From assembly GCA_017854535.1 (NCBI GenBank), contig JAFMHL010000006.1, positions 40,649 through 104,648 of the forward strand: a DNA stretch of 64,000 bases, written 5' to 3'. The notes under the pieces were generated by a model. It saw only the letters and a list, made by a program, of their open reading frames with translations, did no database searches and was not told where the DNA came from. Of the stretch, positions 27,621-37,724 are shown piece after piece. Numbering within the stretch: position 1 is the first letter of the stretch; each line of letters opens with the position of its first letter. The DNA is from Nitratireductor sp. GTDB taxonomy: Bacteria > Pseudomonadota > Alphaproteobacteria > Rhizobiales > Rhizobiaceae. Made by a program: the position numbers and the translations under genes.

Positions 27621-30275
27621 TCATGACGCCAAAATGCGGTCAAGGATTTCACTAACATCCCGCGACAAGCCTTTTTGTTTCTTAAGAGCTAGCAGATGTT
27701 TGTGGGCCAGTTTTCTTCTGGCAGGCTCCAAAACGCGCCAAGAGCGGAAACTTGTCAGCAATCGCGAGGCAATTTGAGGATTAATACCGTCTAACTTTGC
27801 GACACTTTGCGCGACGAACCCGTATCCAGCCCCATCTTTGCGATTGAACCCTGTTGGATTGCCAGAGGCAAATGCTGCAATCACCGAACGAACTCTGTTC
27901 GGATTAGTCCATTTGAAGTCAGGATGTGCAACCAATTGATTGATGGTCTCAAGAGCGTTTAGTCCCGGCATAATCGCCTGTGTTGTAAACCATTTATCCA
28001 ACACAATTTGGTCCTCTTTGAAGAGGTGATAAAACTGCTTTGTTGTTTTATCTGCTTCCGGCGTTCCGGCAAGTTCTTGCAGGATCATTCGAAATGCAAA
28101 TTCTTTGTCACTCATATTGTTTGAATTTTTAAACTGACGAACAATAGCTTTGTCAGCCTTCTCACTATTTGCATATAACTCATAGGCAAGCAGCAGATTA
28201 AGCAGGTCGCGTTTCCCTGCTTCAGATGCAGATGGAGAATATTCCAGTTCGGGAGCAAGGCGCTTTACCAACTGTTTTCGCACGCCATCAAGGCTTTCGC
28301 CAAGAGCGGCTAACAACGCGCGGCGAGCGCCATACACTATATCAGGATCAATATTCTTGCCAATCATGCGCGCCAATTCGCTTTCAGACGGCAGAGTCAA
28401 AGCCATCGCGCGAAAGGCCGGTTCCAAACTATCATCAAGCACAATATCGCGACACACATTGAGGAAGGATGGGTTCCATTTTGGTTTGGTCTTTTTCTGC
28501 ATCGCCCGCATGGCTGCTAGGATTTGCCTCGTCGCTATGGTCCGTAATGCCTGCCATCTGTTAAATTCGTCACTGTCGTGGGAACTTAGGAAAATCAGCT
28601 CTTTGTCTGTGTGGCGATAATTCACTTCAACCGGCGCGCTGAAGCTGCGGTTGAAGGAAAGGACAGGGCGCGTATCTATGCCATGAAATGTAATTTTATG
28701 TTTGCGTTTGTCGATCTCAAAAACGTCACCAAAATGGTCTGCACCAGTTATTTTTGTTGGTGAAAGTTCCTTGTCGTCGCCAACGCCGATAAGCCCCATG
28801 CGGATTGGCATATGCATCAACTTCTTGCGCGGTTGACCTGGGCTAGGCGATAGAGACTGTTCAATTTCAACGGTAAAAGTTTTTTTGTCGCTGTCATAGT
28901 CGGTCATCACATGCAGGTTAGGGGTGCCTGCTTGTGTGTACCATAGGAAGAATTGTGAAAGATCACGTTTGCTTGTATATTCAAAGCACGCAATAAAATC
29001 TTCAATGGTTGCCGCGTCCCCATCATGGCGCGTCAAATAACGTTTCATGCCGGATGCGAACTTCTTAGGCCCCAATAAGGTCGCTAACATTCGAACAATC
29101 TCGGCGCCTTTTTCGTAAATCGTTGATGTATAAAAATTATTGATTTCGCGATAGCTATCAGGACGTACTGCGTGAGCTAGCGGCCCAGCATCCTCAGGAA
29201 ATTGATGGGCCCGAAGTGCTACAACATCCTCGATGCGTTTTACAGCACGCGAGCGCATATCTGCCGAAAACTCCTGATCTCGATAGACCGTCAGTCCCTC
29301 TTTCAAACATAACTGAAACCAGTCTCGGCATGTAATGCGATTGCCCGTCCAATTGTGGAAATATTCATGGGCGATGATTGCCTCAATGCGTGAGAAGTCT
29401 GCATCGGTGGCTGTGTTTGGAATTGCCAGAACATATTTGTCGTTGAAGACATTCAGACCTTTGTTTTCCATGGCGCCCATATTGAAGTCAGACACTGCGA
29501 CAATATTGAAAACATCAAGATCATAAGCGCAATTGAAAACTTCTTCGTCCCAACGCATCGAGCGAATCAAAGCATCCATGGCATATCCGGCCCGATCTTC
29601 CTTGCCTTTTTCCACATAGATTCCAAGACGAACATTGCGACCTTCGCTTGTTACATAATCTTCGTGAATAGACCCAAGATCACCTGCCACTAGCGCAAAC
29701 AGATAGCTCGGTTTTGGATGAGGGTCATGCCAGATCGCAAAATGCCGATCCTTTCCAACAGATCCGGTTGCTCCCGGATTGCCATTGGATAGCAGCAAAG
29801 GTTCAGATTTCTTATTTCCTTCCACACGAACTGTATAAGTGGTCAAAACATCGGGACGGTCAGGAAAATAGGTGATCCGCCTAAACCCTTGCGCTTCACA
29901 TTGTGTGCAATAATTGCCGCCTGATCTATAAAGACCAGATAATGCAGTGTTGGCAGTCGGGTTAATACTGGTAACGATTTCTAATTCAAATTCCTTTGGT
30001 GGATTAGAAAGTGTGAATGTGTCGCCATTCGCTGAATATGCTTTGCTAGGTAATTTAGCACCATCCAATGTTACGGATATTAGCTCCAAACCGTCGCCAT
30101 CCAAAACCAATGGTTTTGAACTTTTGATACCTTTGTTTCGGATATAGCTCGTCGTGCTGGTTACAATGGTTTCAGTTTCTTGGAGTTGAAAATGCAGATG
30201 AGTTTTCTCTACCAGATAAGCCGGCTTCGAATAGTGTTTCAGCAATACAGGGCGGGCAGATTGAGTGCGATACAT
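27621..30275 (-). CDS. pepN: Aminopeptidase N
   Basis: A zinc metallo-aminopeptidase (M1 family) that removes N-terminal residues from peptides in the cytoplasm. The 884-aa protein has the exopeptidase motif GAMENKGLN, the zinc site HEYFHNWTGNR with the downstream Glu in LKEGLTVYRDQEF, and the C-terminal helical domain of the bacterial PepN type (DUF3458-like). The length is normal. It is divergent from pgi, with 148 bp between the starts. Confidence 0.96.
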   Translation of the reverse strand: MYRTQSARPVLLKHYSKPAYLVEKTHLHFQLQETETIVTSTTSYIRNKGIKSSKPLVLDGDGLELISVTLDGAKLPSKAYSANGDTFTLSNPPKEFELEIVTSINPTANTALSGLYRSGGNYCTQCEAQGFRRITYFPDRPDVLTTYTVRVEGNKKSEPLLLSNGNPGATGSVGKDRHFAIWHDPHPKPSYLFALVAGDLGSIHEDYVTSEGRNVRLGIYVEKGKEDRAGYAMDALIRSMRWDEEVFNCAYDLDVFNIVAVSDFNMGAMENKGLNVFNDKYVLAIPNTATDADFSRIEAIIAHEYFHNWTGNRITCRDWFQLCLKEGLTVYRDQEFSADMRSRAVKRIEDVVALRAHQFPEDAGPLAHAVRPDSYREINNFYTSTIYEKGAEIVRMLATLLGPKKFASGMKRYLTRHDGDAATIEDFIACFEYTSKRDLSQFFLWYTQAGTPNLHVMTDYDSDKKTFTVEIEQSLSPSPGQPRKKLMHMPIRMGLIGVGDDKELSPTKITGADHFGDVFEIDKRKHKITFHGIDTRPVLSFNRSFSAPVEVNYRHTDKELIFLSSHDSDEFNRWQALRTIATRQILAAMRAMQKKTKPKWNPSFLNVCRDIVLDDSLEPAFRAMALTLPSESELARMIGKNIDPDIVYGARRALLAALGESLDGVRKQLVKRLAPELEYSPSASEAGKRDLLNLLLAYELYANSEKADKAIVRQFKNSNNMSDKEFAFRMILQELAGTPEADKTTKQFYHLFKEDQIVLDKWFTTQAIMPGLNALETINQLVAHPDFKWTNPNRVRSVIAAFASGNPTGFNRKDGAGYGFVAQSVAKLDGINPQIASRLLTSFRSWRVLEPARRKLAHKHLLALKKQKGLSRDVSEILDRILAS

Positions 30276-30423
30276 TTATACAGTCTCATTGAGTGATTCT
30301 TGATCAACCCCTAAACCAATTTGCAGAAAAGCAAAAATACTTGTGAACTAAATTTCACTACACTTGTTGCCAAAATCGAGCTAAAGAAACTTTACGCGCG
30401 TATAGATATGTCAGGAAAACTCT

Positions 30424-32064
30424 ATGACCAGCTCATCCCTCAAAGCCCACAGTTCTGAACTTAAGGCCCACAAAAATCGCTTGTCTCGTATTTCCATGCG
30501 CGAACAATTTGGCGCTGACAAGAAGCGGTTTTCAAAATTTTCGGTTTGCACCGATGATATGATCTTCGACTATTCAAAAAATCGGATAGATACACCTTCG
30601 ATGAAAGCACTTGTTGCATTGGCAAAATCGGCTGGCGTTTCAAATTATCGAGATCGAATGTTTGCAGGAGCGCAAATCAACGAAACCGAGGGCAGGGCTG
30701 TTTTGCATACAGCCTTACGCAACACTTCGGGAAAACCGGTTTTAGTTGATGGCAAAGATGTCATGCCAGACATTCAAAAAGTGCTTAAAGCAATGGCCGC
30801 TTTTGCCAACAAGGTTCGCAACGGAAAATATGCAGTAACGGAAGGTAAGATCACGGATATCGTCAATATCGGTATTGGTGGCTCTGATCTCGGCCCTGCT
30901 ATGGCAACCCTTGCTTTATCTCCTTGGCATAATGGCCCGCGCGCGCATTTTGTTTCGAATGTGGACGGAGCTGATCTTGCAGATACATTTAAGAAAATTG
31001 AGCCAGCAACCACTCTCTTTATTGTAGCTTCCAAAACATTCACCACACAGGAAACAATGCGCAATGCTGAAAGCGCCAGAACGTGGCTGAAGAAGCAATT
31101 GTGCAAAAAAGATGTTGGGCAGCATTTCGCCGCACTTTCAACCAATCTTGAAGCAACCCGTAAATTTGGCATTGATGACGAGCGAACCTTCGGTTTTTGG
31201 GACTGGGTAGGCGGGCGCTATTCGATTTGGTCAGCCATTGGCCTGTCTTTGATGATTGCCATCGGCCCTAAGAAATTCAATGAGTTCTTGGAAGGGGCCC
31301 ATCAAGCCGACCTTCATTTTCAGTCAGAACCGTATGAGAAAAACATTCCTGTATTGATGGCGCTGCTTGGCATTTGGAATCGGAATATCTGGGGGCACGC
31401 AACCCAAGCAGTGTTGCCATATGATAACAGGCTTTCCCGCTTTGCTGCTTATCTCCAGCAATTAGACATGGAATCAAATGGCAAGCGTGTAATGATGAAC
31501 GGTAAGCGGGCTACATCCGATACGGGAGCGATCCTTTGGGGCGAACCGGGGACCAATGGACAACATGCTTTTTATCAATTGATCCATCAGGGTACGAGTG
31601 TCATTCCCTGCGACTTTCTAGTTGCTGCTAAGCCGCAAGAGAAAATGGGCGATCATCATTCCCTATTGGTGGCGAATTGCCTTGCTCAATCGGAAGCTTT
31701 GATGATTGGTAAAACCGAAGACGAAGCTAAATCAGAATTAATAGCTTCGGGCATGAGCGAAAAACAGGCAAAGGCCCTTGCCCCACATAAGGTCTTTGAG
31801 GGTAATCGCCCGTCAAATACTTTTTTATATAAACAGCTTGATCCAAAAACGCTTGGAATGCTGCTTGCATTTTATGAGCACAAGGTTTTCGCTCAAGGGG
31901 TCATTTGGGGCATCAATTCATTTGACCAATGGGGCGTTGAACTTGGAAAAGCACTGGCTGGGCAATTGGTTCCCATGGTAAAAGATCCGGCTTTGGCTAA
32001 AAACAAGGACGCTTCCACGCTTGGCCTATTGGCAAGTTATCATGAGCTTAAAAAGGCCAAATAG
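30424..32064 (+). CDS. pgi: Glucose-6-phosphate isomerase
   Basis: Interconverts glucose 6-phosphate and fructose 6-phosphate. The 546-aa protein has the family signatures ([40 protein letters not shown]) and the glutamate/histidine-bearing [18 protein letters not shown] segment of the active site. Single gene, convergent with a DMT transporter gene with 7 bp between the stops. Confidence 0.97.
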   Translation: MTSSSLKAHSSELKAHKNRLSRISMREQFGADKKRFSKFSVCTDDMIFDYSKNRIDTPSMKALVALAKSAGVSNYRDRMFAGAQINETEGRAVLHTALRNTSGKPVLVDGKDVMPDIQKVLKAMAAFANKVRNGKYAVTEGKITDIVNIGIGGSDLGPAMATLALSPWHNGPRAHFVSNVDGADLADTFKKIEPATTLFIVASKTFTTQETMRNAESARTWLKKQLCKKDVGQHFAALSTNLEATRKFGIDDERTFGFWDWVGGRYSIWSAIGLSLMIAIGPKKFNEFLEGAHQADLHFQSEPYEKNIPVLMALLGIWNRNIWGHATQAVLPYDNRLSRFAAYLQQLDMESNGKRVMMNGKRATSDTGAILWGEPGTNGQHAFYQLIHQGTSVIPCDFLVAAKPQEKMGDHHSLLVANCLAQSEALMIGKTEDEAKSELIASGMSEKQAKALAPHKVFEGNRPSNTFLYKQLDPKTLGMLLAFYEHKVFAQGVIWGINSFDQWGVELGKALAGQLVPMVKDPALAKNKDASTLGLLASYHELKKAK

Positions 32065-32071
32065 ATCGGCC

Positions 32072-33001
32072 TTATTGATTGTAGCCACGTCCAGCGGGCG
32101 AGCGAGTGAGGGACTGTTTTTTCCGCCCTTCACGCCAAACGGTGTAAATCGATGCGGCAACAATGATACCTGCGCCAATCCAGGTGGAAATTCCGGGTAA
32201 AGTTGAAAATACCAGATACCCCAAAATCGTCGCATAGAGCAGGCGTACATAATCCAGCGATGCCAGAACGGATGCCTCTCCCCATTTATAGGCATAAATG
32301 TTAGCCATCTGCGCTAAATAGGACATGACTCCCATCAACACCAGAAGTCCCCATTCCAGTGGTGTTGGCCATTGCCAAAACCAGACCGCAGGAATGAACA
32401 CGGCAATACCGACGCCAATCGCCTGCCATGAAAGTATGGTTGTTGGGCTATCGGTTTTCGACATATGTCGGATGATGACCATCACTAGTCCCGCGCAAGC
32501 AGCTCCCGTAACGGCCATAATACCATAAACAGAAAATGCCTCTGTTCCGGGGTTGAGCATGATCAAAACACCGAGAAAACCAACAGCAACCGCACTCCAA
32601 CGGCGTAATCCAACGGTTTCCTTTAAGATGATCACAGCAAATATGGTCACGAAGAAACTCTTGGCGAAGCCAAGGGCAGTGGCTTCTGCCAGAGGCAAAT
32701 GAATCACGGCGGTAAACCCAAACATCATCGCGCCAAGTGCAAGACAAATCCTGATGAGTTGCAAGCCCGGTTGCCGCGTTTTTAAAACCCCGGGAAACCC
32801 TTTAATAACAACTGGGGCTACGATCATCGACATGATGATTTGGCGAACAAATAGGATTTGGGTGACATGTAGATGCGCACCAAGCACTTTGATAATCACA
32901 ACCATCAACGAGAATAGTGCTGCTGCAACCATCAGAATCAAAGCGCCTTTGACATTGTCCGCAAGACCATCAAAGCGCAGTTTTGTTGAATTATAGGACA
33001 T
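32072..33001 (-). CDS. DMT superfamily (EamA) transporter
   Basis: An inner-membrane protein with about ten hydrophobic segments and two EamA repeats (first half with LPLAEATALGFAKSFFVTIFA, second half with MANIYAYKWGEASVLASLDYVRLLYATILGY). Proteins of this type export or import small metabolites; the substrate cannot be predicted. The track starts at a TTG at 33013; the ATG four codons in (33001) is preferred. Confidence 0.88.
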   Translation of the reverse strand: MSYNSTKLRFDGLADNVKGALILMVAAALFSLMVVIIKVLGAHLHVTQILFVRQIIMSMIVAPVVIKGFPGVLKTRQPGLQLIRICLALGAMMFGFTAVIHLPLAEATALGFAKSFFVTIFAVIILKETVGLRRWSAVAVGFLGVLIMLNPGTEAFSVYGIMAVTGAACAGLVMVIIRHMSKTDSPTTILSWQAIGVGIAVFIPAVWFWQWPTPLEWGLLVLMGVMSYLAQMANIYAYKWGEASVLASLDYVRLLYATILGYLVFSTLPGISTWIGAGIIVAASIYTVWREGRKKQSLTRSPAGRGYNQ

Positions 33002-33135
33002 GCAAATCGCCAAATTGAGACTTCACCATGGCAGAGCAAGGCTTGGCGTGCAATCAGTTCAAAGCAATAATTTGTTTTCCAAGATTGAAGCATCTGCCAA
33101 GCATGTTATATGGCTAAGGGTAATTGGAGAATAAG

Positions 33136-35460
33136 ATGAACGAGATTGTGCAAGCAAAATTTGGCCAAACGAAATTTGGAATGGGCGCATCTGTTTTGCG
33201 CAAAGAGGATGATGCATTCGCCACAGGCAAGGGCTGCTACACGGATGATGTAACCGCCGAGGGCCTGCTTCATGGTTATGTGTTACGTTCGCCATATGCC
33301 CATGCAACGTTCAAGATAAACGATATTGCCGGGGCGCAAGAAGTTGAGGGAGTTCATCTCGTTCTGACTGGCGCAGACTTGGCTCATCTCAATCCGCTTG
33401 AAAATTCGACACGAATCAAAAACCGTGATGGTTCAAAAATAGTCAACCAAAACATTCCTGTCTTGTGCACTGATATCGTGCGCCATGTAGGCGATGCCGT
33501 GGTGTTTATTGTGGCAGACAGCGTGGCGATTGCCAAAGATGCCAGCGAACTCATCGACATCGACTATGATGCGCTACCTGTTACCGTTGATACGGAAGCA
33601 ACACTTGATAAAGATGCTGCTCTTGTTTATCCGGATACTGGTTCCAATCTCGCTTTTACAAGCTTTCTTGGTGACGAAGAAAAGACCGGTGAGGCGTTTG
33701 CCAAGGCTGCTCATGTCACCAAAATGAAGATCATCAATAATAGATTGATCTGTAATTATATGGAAACACGTTCCTGCCTGTCTGAATGGAATGCGGACGA
33801 CGGATATAAAGTTACGGTTTGCTCTCAGGGCGCCCATGGTATTCGTAGCCACCTTGCAAAAATTACGGGAGAAGACCCTGAACGCATTCGTGTTGTAACC
33901 CCTGATGTGGGCGGCGGTTTTGGGACAAAAGTGTTTCCTTATCGCGAATATCCGCTGACCATGGAAGCTTCAAAAAGACTGTCCCGTCCCGTCAAATGGA
34001 CATCGGAAAGGTCTGAGCATTTTGTTGCCGATGCCCATGGGCGGGATAACGTCGCCTATGCCAAAATGGCAATGGATAAAGACGGAAAATTCCTTGCTAT
34101 AGATATTGATCTCATTGCCGCTATGGGTGCGTATCTTCACTGTTATGGTCCTTATATTCCTTGGCTTGGCATGACCATGACAACAGGCATATATGATATA
34201 CCAACAATGGCGATTACCTGTCGCGGGACGTATACCAATACAACGCCACTAGATGCCTATCGGGGCGCGGGTCGCCCGGAAGCAGCCTATCTGATAGAGC
34301 GTCTTGTTGATCAATGCGCAATAGAGATGGGGATCAGCCGCGAAGAAATTCGTTCGCGTAATTTCATCCCAACTGAGATGTTGCCTTACACAACGCCCGG
34401 CGGTCGTATGTACGACACAGGCGAATTTGAAGCCCATATGCGTTTGTGTATGGAGCGCGCGGGTTGGTCCGATTTTGACAAGCGCAATGAAGAAGCAAAA
34501 GCGCGAGGGAAAATTCGTGGCATAGGCATGGCAACGTACATCGAGGCCTGCGCGTTTGCAGGATCAGAGCCTGCATTTGCGACCTTGGAAGATGATGGAA
34601 CCATTCTAATTCGCATTGGCACCCAGTCAAACGGACAGGGCCACGCAACAGCCTATTCTCAATTAGCTGCAGAAAAATTCGGCGTTAGCATTGATAAAAT
34701 CCGTGTTCATCAGGGCGACACGAAAGTGTTGGCAAATGGTGGTGGAACAGGCGGATCGCGATCTGTTCCATTGGGCGGTGTTTCAGTAGTTTATGCTTCT
34801 GAAAATCTCGCAGAAAAAATGAAAGCCGTTGCAGCCAAAGAACTTGAGGCATCCGCAGGCGATATCGAATTGGCCGATGGACAAGCCCGTATTGTGGGTA
34901 CAGACAGAGCGATGTCTTTTGCAGCTATAGCGTCAGCTGCGAGCGAAGCTGAACGCAATGCGGAAGGCGAATACAAACAGGCGGAAGCAACCTATCCAAA
35001 TGGAACGCATATCTGCGAAGTTGAAATTGATCCTGATACAGGCGTCACCAAAGTAATTGCCTATACCATTGTCGATGATTTTGGCGTGACTGTGAACCCT
35101 ATTCTGCTTGCTGGCCAAATTCATGGCGGTGTCGTGCAGGGTATTGGCCAATGCCTTAACGAGCGTGTTCACTATGATGAAGAAGGGCAATTGCTCACGG
35201 CCACTTTTATGGATTATTCCATGCCACGCGCTGCTGAAATTCCCAACTTTCATTTTGAAACCCGCAATGTTCCTTCCACCACCAATGCCATGGGTATGAA
35301 AGGTGCCGGGGAAGCAGGGACTATTGGCGCTTGTCCAGCGGTCATGAATGCTGTCTGTCATGCTTTGCGCAGCGAATATGGCATCGAGAATGTTGACAGC
35401 CCTGCATTACCGCAAACTGTTTGGCATTTGATTGAAACTGCCAAATCGACCAATAAGTGA
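33136..35460 (+). CDS. Xanthine dehydrogenase-family molybdopterin-binding subunit (form II CoxL-like)
   Basis: A 774-aa large subunit of a molybdenum hydroxylase. It has the Ald_Xan_dh N-terminal domain (GCYTDDVTAEGLLHGYVLRSPYAHA), Mo-cofactor segments (DVGGGFGTKVFPYREYPL), and the C-terminal catalytic Glu motif (GAGEAGTIGACPAVMNA). The active-site loop reads AYRGAGR, the form found in form II CoxL-like proteins, and not the AYxCSFR loop of true CO dehydrogenase. GGAG lies six bases ahead of the ATG at 33136; the track start at TTG 33124 covers this ribosome binding site. No FAD or 2Fe-2S subunit gene is adjacent, so partners must be elsewhere. The substrate is unknown. Confidence 0.85.
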   Translation: MNEIVQAKFGQTKFGMGASVLRKEDDAFATGKGCYTDDVTAEGLLHGYVLRSPYAHATFKINDIAGAQEVEGVHLVLTGADLAHLNPLENSTRIKNRDGSKIVNQNIPVLCTDIVRHVGDAVVFIVADSVAIAKDASELIDIDYDALPVTVDTEATLDKDAALVYPDTGSNLAFTSFLGDEEKTGEAFAKAAHVTKMKIINNRLICNYMETRSCLSEWNADDGYKVTVCSQGAHGIRSHLAKITGEDPERIRVVTPDVGGGFGTKVFPYREYPLTMEASKRLSRPVKWTSERSEHFVADAHGRDNVAYAKMAMDKDGKFLAIDIDLIAAMGAYLHCYGPYIPWLGMTMTTGIYDIPTMAITCRGTYTNTTPLDAYRGAGRPEAAYLIERLVDQCAIEMGISREEIRSRNFIPTEMLPYTTPGGRMYDTGEFEAHMRLCMERAGWSDFDKRNEEAKARGKIRGIGMATYIEACAFAGSEPAFATLEDDGTILIRIGTQSNGQGHATAYSQLAAEKFGVSIDKIRVHQGDTKVLANGGGTGGSRSVPLGGVSVVYASENLAEKMKAVAAKELEASAGDIELADGQARIVGTDRAMSFAAIASAASEAERNAEGEYKQAEATYPNGTHICEVEIDPDTGVTKVIAYTIVDDFGVTVNPILLAGQIHGGVVQGIGQCLNERVHYDEEGQLLTATFMDYSMPRAAEIPNFHFETRNVPSTTNAMGMKGAGEAGTIGACPAVMNAVCHALRSEYGIENVDSPALPQTVWHLIETAKSTNK

Positions 35461-35469
35461 TCACACAAA

Positions 35470-36060
35470 ATGTTGTTGTTTCTTAGTTCAGTTTTCTTGC
35501 TGATCATAACCCCGGGGCCAGGCGTATTATCAACGGCAGGCATTGGTTCAGGCTTCGGCTTTCGCGCTGGCCTTGCCTATGTTTCAGGCCTTTGGCTTGG
35601 TAACAATTTGGTAGCGCTGGCTGTCGTTAGCGGACTGGCTGCAATCCTGTTTTCAATTCCTTGGCTGCGCACAGTCTTGCTTCTAGCCTCCTCTGCGTAT
35701 CTTCTGTATATGGCCGCAAAAATTGCGTTCTCTGGGTCAAAAATTGCGTTCATCCGCTCTGATGTTCCACCCGGTTTCATGGGTGGGTTAATGCTTCAAG
35801 GGATAAACCCAAAAGCCTATGTGGTTCACACGACGCTCTTTAGCGGGTTTGCATTCATGCCTGAAAACCTGACCGCCGAGATACTGATCAAGTTTGTGAT
35901 CATGAACATAGTTTGGATACCTATCCATTTAGCCTGGCTATGGGCGGGCGTTGCCTTGAATCGATTGGATTTACCAGCTGGGAAACAACGCCTGATCAAT
36001 TATTTCATGGCTTTCGCAATGCTTGCCGTGGTTGCTATCGCGCTTTGGTTCCGCCCGTAG
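35470..36060 (+). CDS. LysE/RhtB family exporter
   Basis: A 196-aa inner-membrane protein with about six hydrophobic helices and the LysE/RhtB N-terminal motif (ITPGPGVLSTAGIGSGFGFRAG) and GINPKAYVVH loop. Members export amino acids or related small molecules. It starts 9 bp after the CoxL-like gene and is probably co-transcribed with it, which suggests export of a substrate or product of that enzyme; this is inference. Confidence 0.88.
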   Translation: MLLFLSSVFLLIITPGPGVLSTAGIGSGFGFRAGLAYVSGLWLGNNLVALAVVSGLAAILFSIPWLRTVLLLASSAYLLYMAAKIAFSGSKIAFIRSDVPPGFMGGLMLQGINPKAYVVHTTLFSGFAFMPENLTAEILIKFVIMNIVWIPIHLAWLWAGVALNRLDLPAGKQRLINYFMAFAMLAVVAIALWFRP

Positions 36061-36148
36061 AGTTTGCATGCGCTCAATAGAGTCCAGACTCTAGAATTCC
36101 CACTTGATAACTTGAAACTGCGGCCACAAACCGTTATGGGAACACCAT

Positions 36149-36243
36149 CTCATGGAGGTGCCTGTCAAAACAGGCTGAGAGGCGGATTGTAAGATCCCTA
36201 ACTCCTTGAACCTGATCCGGGTCATGCCGGCGTAGGGAATGAG
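36149..36243 (+). ncRNA. TPP riboswitch (THI element)
   Basis: The stretch contains the conserved TPP aptamer blocks in order: GGAGGTGCC, CTGAGA, ACTCCTTGAACCTGA, and GGGTCATGCCGGCGTAGGGA. Helix P1 is closed by CTCAT (36149-36153) with ATGAG (36239-36243). It lies 43 bp ahead of thiM. Directly after the aptamer AGCGTT (36242-36247) can pair with AACGCT (36261-36266), followed by AATTTT, a weak terminator-like hairpin that shares two bases with P1 and could be the expression platform. Thiamine pyrophosphate binding would reduce thiMED expression. Confidence 0.95.
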
Positions 36244-36285
36244 CGTTGAACTTCCTGTAAAACGCTAATTTTCTGCCAGCATGCT

Positions 36286-37062
36286 ATGAGTGGTAGTTGT
36301 AAAATGGCGTTAGAAACACAGTTAAAAGCTGACCTATTGAAATCTGCTCTGGCATCGATCGACGCCTTGAGAGCAGAGGGTGCTATCGTTCATTGTATTA
36401 CCAATACTGTTGCCCAAAACTTCACAGCAAATGTTCTGCTAGCTTGCGGCGCAACACCGTCCATGACCGTTGCGCCCGAAGAGGTCGCTAGCTTTTCAGC
36501 GCGCGCAGACGCGGTGCTGATCAATCTTGGCACCTTGGATGAAGCGCGTAATGAAGCAATCAACCTTTCAATTGATGTTTGCACGAAGTCTGAAAAGCCA
36601 TTCGTTCTTGATCCCGTCATGTGCCATGTTTCACCATCCCGACTGGCTGTGGCAATGGAGGTTTTAGGGCGCGGTCCTGCAATCATTCGTGCAAATACAC
36701 AGGAAGCTGATGCACTAAGATCGCATAAGAATAGCGACATCCTGCCCAAAACCACTTTTGCCCTAACGGGATCGGTAGACATTGTTAGGTCAGTTGGGCA
36801 TGAGATAAAAATCGAAAATGGTACACATCTTTTAAGCAAGGTGACCGCAATAGGTTGCGCTCAAGGCGGGCTAATGGCTGCGCTGTTGCCAAAATCAAAT
36901 TCACCAATGATTGCTGCCATTGCATCCCTCATTTGGGTAGGGGTTGCGGGCGAAAATGCTAGCGCGCTTTCTAATGGTCCTGGCAGTTTTCAGGCACAAT
37001 TTGTCGATCAGCTTTACAGCGTCGAAACAGCGGAACTGAAACACAAAGCGAGAATATCATGA
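36286..37062 (+). CDS. thiM: Hydroxyethylthiazole kinase
   Basis: ThiM phosphorylates the thiazole alcohol so it can be joined to the pyrimidine, a salvage step in thiamine synthesis. The 258-aa protein shows HCITNTVAQNFTANVLLACGATPSM, the usual N-terminal signature, the VLDPVMC strand and the anion-hole cysteine segment VTAIGCAQGG; in many ThiM proteins the latter reads TGTGC or TATGC. The ATG at 36286 lacks a clear ribosome binding site; the ATG at 36304 is an alternative. First gene of the TPP-controlled thiM-thiE-thiD operon. Confidence 0.93.
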   Translation: MSGSCKMALETQLKADLLKSALASIDALRAEGAIVHCITNTVAQNFTANVLLACGATPSMTVAPEEVASFSARADAVLINLGTLDEARNEAINLSIDVCTKSEKPFVLDPVMCHVSPSRLAVAMEVLGRGPAIIRANTQEADALRSHKNSDILPKTTFALTGSVDIVRSVGHEIKIENGTHLLSKVTAIGCAQGGLMAALLPKSNSPMIAAIASLIWVGVAGENASALSNGPGSFQAQFVDQLYSVETAELKHKARIS

Positions 37063-37724
37063 ACCCTGTCGATATCTGTCTATATGGGATATTAGATCCT
37101 GAGCATTGCAACGGCCGAGACCTGGCAGAGCTAGCAATTATAGCCGCAGAAAATGGCGTGACGATTTTGCAGTATCGCGACAAGATCAATGATACGCGCC
37201 ATCAGATCGGTGCAGTCAATGAAATCATCGAGGCAATCAGCCACACAGACGTTCCATTGATCGTCAATGACCGCGTCGATATCACTCTGGCATCAGGCGC
37301 AGCAGGGGTGCACCTTGGTCAGCAAGATATGATGGTCGAAGATGCCCGTGCTATTTTAGGTCCAAAAGCAGTGATTGGCCTTTCGATCAAGACACTGGAT
37401 GACGCTCATTCCGCGCCCGTCGATTTGTTGGACTATGCATTCATAGGCGGTGTGCATGATACGGTTTCTAAGGTGAACCCGGCTGCACTTGGAATTTCCG
37501 GTTGGTTAGAGCGCGCTGCAATTTTGCGCGAAATGAAACCCGATTTGCCTTTGGGCGCAATTGCCGGGTTCACAGTTGAAAACACGGGAGATATGATCGA
37601 AGCAGGCGCACAGGGCATTGCCGTGATTTCGGCTCTATTCAAAGCAGAAAATGTAGGGGTGAGAATTGCTGAATTTCGACAAGCAATTGAGTCAGCAAGA
37701 GCAAAAACGAGTGTAACAGTATGA
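37059..37724 (+). CDS. thiE: Thiamine-phosphate synthase
   Basis: ThiE couples hydroxymethylpyrimidine pyrophosphate with thiazole phosphate to give thiamine phosphate. The 221-aa TIM-barrel protein has YRDKINDTRHQI, the LIVNDRVDITLASGAAGVHLGQQD motif for pyrophosphate and magnesium binding, and the C-terminal GIAVISALF strand. It overlaps thiM and thiD by 4 bp on each side (ATGA), which indicates translational coupling. Confidence 0.94.
   Translation: MNPVDICLYGILDPEHCNGRDLAELAIIAAENGVTILQYRDKINDTRHQIGAVNEIIEAISHTDVPLIVNDRVDITLASGAAGVHLGQQDMMVEDARAILGPKAVIGLSIKTLDDAHSAPVDLLDYAFIGGVHDTVSKVNPAALGISGWLERAAILREMKPDLPLGAIAGFTVENTGDMIEAGAQGIAVISALFKAENVGVRIAEFRQAIESARAKTSVTV

Noticed and set aside
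33136-35460. Carbon monoxide dehydrogenase large subunit
   Set aside because: The active-site loop is AYRGAGR, not the AYxCSFR of true CO dehydrogenase, and the CO-specific neighbours are absent.
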